Of a DNA stretch of 64,000 bases, positions 60,198 through 64,000 are shown piece after piece. This stretch comes from JAABVY01 sp964627935 (GTDB lineage: Bacteria; Zixibacteria; MSB-5A5; JAABVY01). The translations under genes were made by a program, and so were the position numbers. Location: positions 1-64,000 of the forward strand of contig CAZVLB010000002.1 in NCBI GenBank assembly GCA_964627935.1. The letters run 5' to 3'. Position 1 is the stretch's first letter. Each line of letters opens with the position of its first letter. The notes under the pieces are model-generated. The model saw nothing but the letters and a program-made list of their open reading frames with translations, did no database searches and was not told the origin of the DNA.

Positions 60198-62129
60198 ATG
60201 AGTCAGATAAAAATTGAATTTCCCGATGGTTCCCTGAGGGAATATAATCAGGGTATTACGCCGCGTGAGATCGCCAAAGATATCTCGGTCGGCCTGGCCA
60301 AGAAAGTTGTGGCGGCCAAAACCAATGGCTCGACAATAGGTTTACAGGAGCCCTTGCAGGAGGATACGCGCCTGAAGCTTCTGACCTTCGATGATGCCGA
60401 TGGGCGCGAGGTGTTCTGGCATTCCAGCTCACATATCATGGCCCAGGCTGTGACCGACCTGTTTCCCGGCACCAAGCTGGCGATCGGTCCTGCTATCGAG
60501 GATGGCTGGTATTATGATTTCGAGGTGAAAAAGCCATTTTCCGATGAGGAGCTGGAAAAGATCGAGAAACGTATGGCCGAAATCGTTAAGGCGGATCATC
60601 CATTCAGCTGCGAGGTCATGTCCACAGAAGAGGCCAGGGAGCATTACAAAAAGCTGGGCGAGACCTATAAGCAGGAAATTCTGGACGAGATTGAGGACAA
60701 TAAGGTAAAATTTTATAAGCATGATAAATTCATGGATCTGTGCCGTGGGCCTCATCTGCCGTCTACCGGCTATGTCAAAGCCTTTAAGCTATTGTCGAGT
60801 TCCGGCGCATACTGGCGCGGTGATGAGCGCAATACCATGTTGCAGCGTATTTATGGCATAAGCTTTCCGAACAAGAAGAGCCTCGATGAATACCTGACCA
60901 TGCTGGAGGAGGCTAAAAAGCGCGATCATCGCAAGCTCGGCCGCGAATTGGACCTGTTTTCGATCAACGAGAATATCGGCCCCGGCCTGGTACTCTGGCA
61001 TCCCAAAGGCGCTGTGATCCGCAATACCATCGAGAATTTCTGGAAAGACGAGCATGTTAAAAGCGGTTATCAATTGATCTATACTCCCCATATGGCCCGT
61101 CTGAAACTGTGGCAGATTTCCGGCCATACGGATTTCTATACCGAAAATATGTTTCAGCCCAATGAGGTTGAGGGTGACCAGTATCAGATCAAGCCGATGA
61201 ACTGCCCCTTCCATATAGAGATTTACCGCAGCCAGATTCGTTCTTATCGCGACCTGCCGATGAAATACGCCGAGCTGGGTACCGATTACCGTTATGAGCG
61301 TTCGGGCGTGTTGCACGGGCTCCTGCGTGTGCGCGGATTTACCATGGATGATGCCCATATATTCTGTACCCCGGAACAGGTTCAGGGTCAGATTCTGGAG
61401 GTTCTCGATCTCTCGATCATGTTCTTGAAGACTTTCGGATTCGAGGAATACAAGATTTATCTTTCAACCCGCCCCGAAAAATACGTGGGTGAGAATGAGA
61501 GATGGGATATGGCCGAGAAGGCTTTGCGCGAAGCGCTTGAGGAGCGTCAGTTCGAATTCGAGATCGATGAGGGCGGCGGCGCTTTTTACGGTCCCAAGAT
61601 CGATATCAAAATCAAGGATACGATCGGCCGCATGTGGCAATGTTCGACAATACAATTTGATTTTAATCTACCCGATCGCTTTGATATTTATTATATTGAC
61701 AAAGATAATCAGCAGAAACGGCCCTTTATGGTGCACCGTGCGATTCTCGGTTCCATAGAGCGCTTTTTCGGTGTGCTGATTGAAAATTATGGCGGTGCAT
61801 TTCCGCTCTGGCTGGCGCCGGTGCAGGCTAAGGTTTTGACGATTACGGATAACCAGAATGATTATGCCCGTAAGCTGGGCGAGCTTCTGGGCCAGCATAA
61901 TATCCGTTATGAGCTCGACCTTCGTTCCGAAAAAATCGGCTACAAGATCAGGGAAGCGGAAACTCAGAAGACGCCGTATATGTTCGTAATCGGTCAGAAG
62001 GAGGTCGATCAGAACAAAGTGGCGGTACGTCACTATGGCCAGGTTGATATGGGTACCATGGATCCCGAGGATGCCCTGAAGATTCTGGTTGAGGAAATTG
62101 AATCAAAATCAACAGGGATGAAAAAGTAG
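60198..62129 (+). CDS. thrS: Threonyl-tRNA synthetase
   Basis: The 643-residue enzyme charges tRNA-Thr. N-terminal TGS-like domain (about 1-65), editing domain with HSSSHIMAQAV near 75 and the YDFEVKKPFSDEE region, class II core with motif 2 around RYERSGVLHGLLRVRGFTMD, and motif 3 near HRAILGSIERFFG. The C-terminal anticodon-binding domain (LRSEKIGYKIREAETQKTPY) is present. infC follows after five bases. Confidence 0.97.
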   Translation: MSQIKIEFPDGSLREYNQGITPREIAKDISVGLAKKVVAAKTNGSTIGLQEPLQEDTRLKLLTFDDADGREVFWHSSSHIMAQAVTDLFPGTKLAIGPAIEDGWYYDFEVKKPFSDEELEKIEKRMAEIVKADHPFSCEVMSTEEAREHYKKLGETYKQEILDEIEDNKVKFYKHDKFMDLCRGPHLPSTGYVKAFKLLSSSGAYWRGDERNTMLQRIYGISFPNKKSLDEYLTMLEEAKKRDHRKLGRELDLFSINENIGPGLVLWHPKGAVIRNTIENFWKDEHVKSGYQLIYTPHMARLKLWQISGHTDFYTENMFQPNEVEGDQYQIKPMNCPFHIEIYRSQIRSYRDLPMKYAELGTDYRYERSGVLHGLLRVRGFTMDDAHIFCTPEQVQGQILEVLDLSIMFLKTFGFEEYKIYLSTRPEKYVGENERWDMAEKALREALEERQFEFEIDEGGGAFYGPKIDIKIKDTIGRMWQCSTIQFDFNLPDRFDIYYIDKDNQQKRPFMVHRAILGSIERFFGVLIENYGGAFPLWLAPVQAKVLTITDNQNDYARKLGELLGQHNIRYELDLRSEKIGYKIREAETQKTPYMFVIGQKEVDQNKVAVRHYGQVDMGTMDPEDALKILVEEIESKSTGMKK

Positions 62130-62134
62130 GGTTA

Positions 62135-62671
62135 ATGAAAGGACCGAGGAAGAAGACGGGAAAGAAAGATTTTATTGCAGTAAATAACAAGATTCGTGCG
62201 CCACAGGTGCGTGTGATCGACGAGGACGGCGCCCAGATCGGCATTATGCAGACCCGGGATGCTGTGGAGAGGGCCTACGAAAAGGGGCTTGATCTGGTGG
62301 AAGTTTCACCCAATGCCAAGCCGCCTGTTTGCAGGATTCTCGATTTCGGAAAATACAAGTACGAGCAGGCCAAAAAGGCCAAGCAGGCTAAAAAGAAGCA
62401 GCATACCGTGCAGCTCAAGGAGATGCGTTATCGTCCCAAGATAGAGGAACATGACTACGGGTTCAAAACCAAGCATGTGCGCGATTTCCTTTTGCAGGGC
62501 TTTAAGGTCAAGCTGTATGTGGAATTTCGAGGCCGCGAGATGGCCCATATTGAATTCGGAAAAAAGATCATGGAACGTCTGCAGGAAGATCTCCAGGATG
62601 TGGCCGTGGTTGAGCAGAAGGCCAAGATGGAAGGGCGCAGCCTGATAATGATAGTAATGCCTAAATCATAA
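62135..62671 (+). CDS. infC: Translation initiation factor IF-3
   Basis: The 178-residue protein starts at ATG 62135, not the rare AUU/AUA start common in other infC genes. If correct, the usual start-codon-based autoregulation is absent. Motifs VDLVEVSP-type (GLDLVEVSPNAKPPVCRILD) and the C-terminal FRGREMAHIEFGKKIMERL are diagnostic. IF-3 controls start-site fidelity. It lies directly before rpmI. Confidence 0.95.
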   Translation: MKGPRKKTGKKDFIAVNNKIRAPQVRVIDEDGAQIGIMQTRDAVERAYEKGLDLVEVSPNAKPPVCRILDFGKYKYEQAKKAKQAKKKQHTVQLKEMRYRPKIEEHDYGFKTKHVRDFLLQGFKVKLYVEFRGREMAHIEFGKKIMERLQEDLQDVAVVEQKAKMEGRSLIMIVMPKS

Positions 62672-62686
62672 TAGAGTGAGTCTTAT

Positions 62687-62884
62687 ATGCCAAAGATGAA
62701 AACAAATCGAAGTGCCAGAAAAAGACTGAGAAAAACGGGTACCGGAAAGATCAAAAGGAACAAGAGCCTGGCCGGACATCTTCTCTCGAAGAAGACTCCC
62801 AAGCGCAAGCGCAATCTGCGCAAGAGCACTCTTGTCTCCGATGCCGACAAGAAACGCGTCAAGCGTCTGATACCGTACCTCTAA
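62687..62884 (+). CDS. rpmI: 50S ribosomal protein L35
   Basis: The 65-residue product has the L35 composition (PKMKTNRSARKRLRKTGTGK, LLSKKTPKRKRNLRKSTLV). It belongs to the infC-rpmI-rplT operon. Confidence 0.96.
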   Translation: MPKMKTNRSARKRLRKTGTGKIKRNKSLAGHLLSKKTPKRKRNLRKSTLVSDADKKRVKRLIPYL

Positions 62885-62923
62885 TCGTAACGCAACCCAG
62901 CAGGAAATGCAGGAGGTTTAGAA

Positions 62924-63280
62924 ATGCCACGTACACAGAACAATGTGGCTGCCCGGCGCCGCAAAAAGAAAATAATGAAGCAGGCCAAGGGCAATTACGG
63001 CGGAAGAAGCAAGTTATACCGCACTGCAATGGAAACGGTCCGCAAGGGACTGAATTATGCCTATCGTGACCGGCGCAATCGCAAGCGCGATTTTCGCAGG
63101 CTGTGGATCACCCGCATATCGATCGCATGCAGAAACAGCGACATGCGCTACAGCCAGTTCATGGCCGGTCTAAAAAATGAGGGAATTATGCTTAACCGTA
63201 AGATGCTCTCGAATATCGCCGCCAAAGATCCGACGACATTCGAATATCTGATCAGTATGGTTAGGCAGAATATGAATTAA
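62924..63280 (+). CDS. rplT: 50S ribosomal protein L20
   Basis: The 118-residue product starts PRTQNNVAARRRKKKIMKQA and has YRDRRNRKRDFRRLWITRI. L20 is essential for early 50S assembly and autoregulates this operon in many bacteria. A GGAGG lies just before the ATG. Confidence 0.97.
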   Translation: MPRTQNNVAARRRKKKIMKQAKGNYGGRSKLYRTAMETVRKGLNYAYRDRRNRKRDFRRLWITRISIACRNSDMRYSQFMAGLKNEGIMLNRKMLSNIAAKDPTTFEYLISMVRQNMN

Positions 63281-63286
63281 TGCAAC

Positions 63287-64000
63287 ATGGATTTAAAAGA
63301 CCAGATTCAGGAGATTAAGGATAGCTTCGACTCAGCCGTAAGCAGGGTCAGGGATAACGCTGATTTAGAAGAAATCAAGATAAAATATCTGGGCCGCAAG
63401 AGCCGTTTTAATCAGATTCTCAAGGGATTGAAAGACCTCTCGGTCGAGCAGAAAAAAGAGATCGGCCGGATGGCCAACCAGGCCAAGCAGGAATTTCAGT
63501 CGCGCCTTGATGAGCTGATGCTGAGCTTCGAAAAGCCTGATAAAAAAAGCGACAAATTCGACTACACTCTGCCCGGTAAGCGTCGGCGGATCGGCAGGAT
63601 TCATCCGGTTAGCGCGACCATTCAGGAGATTTCGGATATCTTCTACGGTATGGGTTTCTCGATCGAGACCGGTCCGGAAATCGAAACCGACTACTACAAT
63701 TTCCAGGCCCTGAATATGCCCAAGGATCATCCCGCCCGGGATATGCAGGATACATTCTATATATCCGGCGACCGGGTGCTGCGGACGCATACCACGCCGG
63801 TGCAGATTCGTACACTGGAACAGATGAAACCGCCGGCACGGTTTATTGCGCCCGGGAGATGTTTCCGCAATGAGGCGATAAGTGTCCGCTCACATGCCAT
63901 GTTTCATCAGATCGACGGTTTCTTCGTTGACGAGGATGTGACCTTTGCGGATTTGAAGGGTGTACTGGTGGCATTTGCCAGGAGCTTTTTCGGATCGGAT
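63287..64000 (+). CDS. pheS: Phenylalanyl-tRNA synthetase alpha subunit (partial, cut by window end)
   Basis: ATG 63287 opens a frame that stays open to 64000 (238 codons). N-terminal coiled coil (DLKDQIQEIKDSFDSAVSRV), then the catalytic domain with GRRRIGRIHPVSATIQEISD-like segment and MPKDHPARDMQDTFYI; motif 2 region RCFRNEAISVRSHAMFHQID is reached. The enzyme charges tRNA-Phe. The gene order thrS-infC-rpmI-rplT-pheS is the usual one. The C-terminal part is outside the window. Confidence 0.96.
   Translation, partial: MDLKDQIQEIKDSFDSAVSRVRDNADLEEIKIKYLGRKSRFNQILKGLKDLSVEQKKEIGRMANQAKQEFQSRLDELMLSFEKPDKKSDKFDYTLPGKRRRIGRIHPVSATIQEISDIFYGMGFSIETGPEIETDYYNFQALNMPKDHPARDMQDTFYISGDRVLRTHTTPVQIRTLEQMKPPARFIAPGRCFRNEAISVRSHAMFHQIDGFFVDEDVTFADLKGVLVAFARSFFGSD

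Noticed and set aside
1..64000. Search for CRISPR arrays, insertion sequences, phage genes or integrases
   Set aside because: None seen: no transposase-like frame, no regularly spaced direct repeats, no terminal inverted repeats bracketing a region; the tRNA-Val has no adjacent integrase.

Overview
The window reads as chromosomal DNA from a flagellated, diderm (Gram-negative type) bacterium. P-ring and L-ring genes (flgI, flgH, flgA) require an outer membrane, and a lipoprotein and a secreted dockerin-type protein are also present. Moderate GC, a dockerin-like C-terminal repeat ending in 'YIFQGG', TPR-rich glycosyltransferases and an HPMGGGEG motif in ribosomal protein L2 would fit a candidate phylum near the FCB group, such as Zixibacteria. 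That placement is inference and was not tested against any database.

Region 1 (1-15666) is a complete S10-spc-alpha ribosomal super-operon. It runs tuf(end)-rpsJ-rplCDWB-rpsS-rplV-rpsC-rplP-rpmC-rpsQ-rplNXE-rpsN-rpsH-rplFR-rpsE-rpmD-rplO-secY-adk-map-infA-rpmJ-rpsMKD-rpoA-rplQ and closes with a strong intrinsic terminator. Several ribosomal proteins (S3, L22, L29, L17) carry unusual charged C-terminal tails.

Region 2 (15796-37144) is flagellar. A first operon, flgB-flgC-(unknown 85 aa)-fliE-fliF-fliG-fliH-fliI-fliJ, starts at a sigma-54-like promoter. It is followed by two minus-strand TPR membrane/lipoprotein genes and a small Cys-rich orphan. A second operon, flgF-flgG-flgA-flgH-flgI-flgJ(SLT)-flgN-flgK-csrA-flgL-fliW-(HExxH protein), starts at a near-consensus sigma-54 promoter.

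Region 3 (37187-52000) is a glycan-modification island. It holds four TPR-fused glycosyltransferases, an asparagine-synthetase-like amidotransferase, a radical SAM/SPASM protein, a methyltransferase, a formyltransferase and a polysaccharide-deacetylase-like protein, plus a dockerin protein. It lies between fliW and the flagellin gene, so flagellin glycosylation is the natural hypothesis.

Region 4 (52366-59877) contains flagellin fliC behind a textbook sigma-28 promoter and a roughly 230-nt GGA-rich leader, then flaG, fliD, fliS, a FlgN/FliT-like chaperone, flgM and an HDOD protein. CsrA, FliW and flagellin all lie in this window, which suggests the FliW-CsrA-flagellin homeostatic switch. csrA and flgM share an identical promoter-like bipartite sequence.

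Region 5 (60030-64000) holds tRNA-Val(GAC), a terminator, and thrS-infC-rpmI-rplT-pheS(partial). The export gate, motor stator, hook, FliM/FliN and fliA genes are not in the window.
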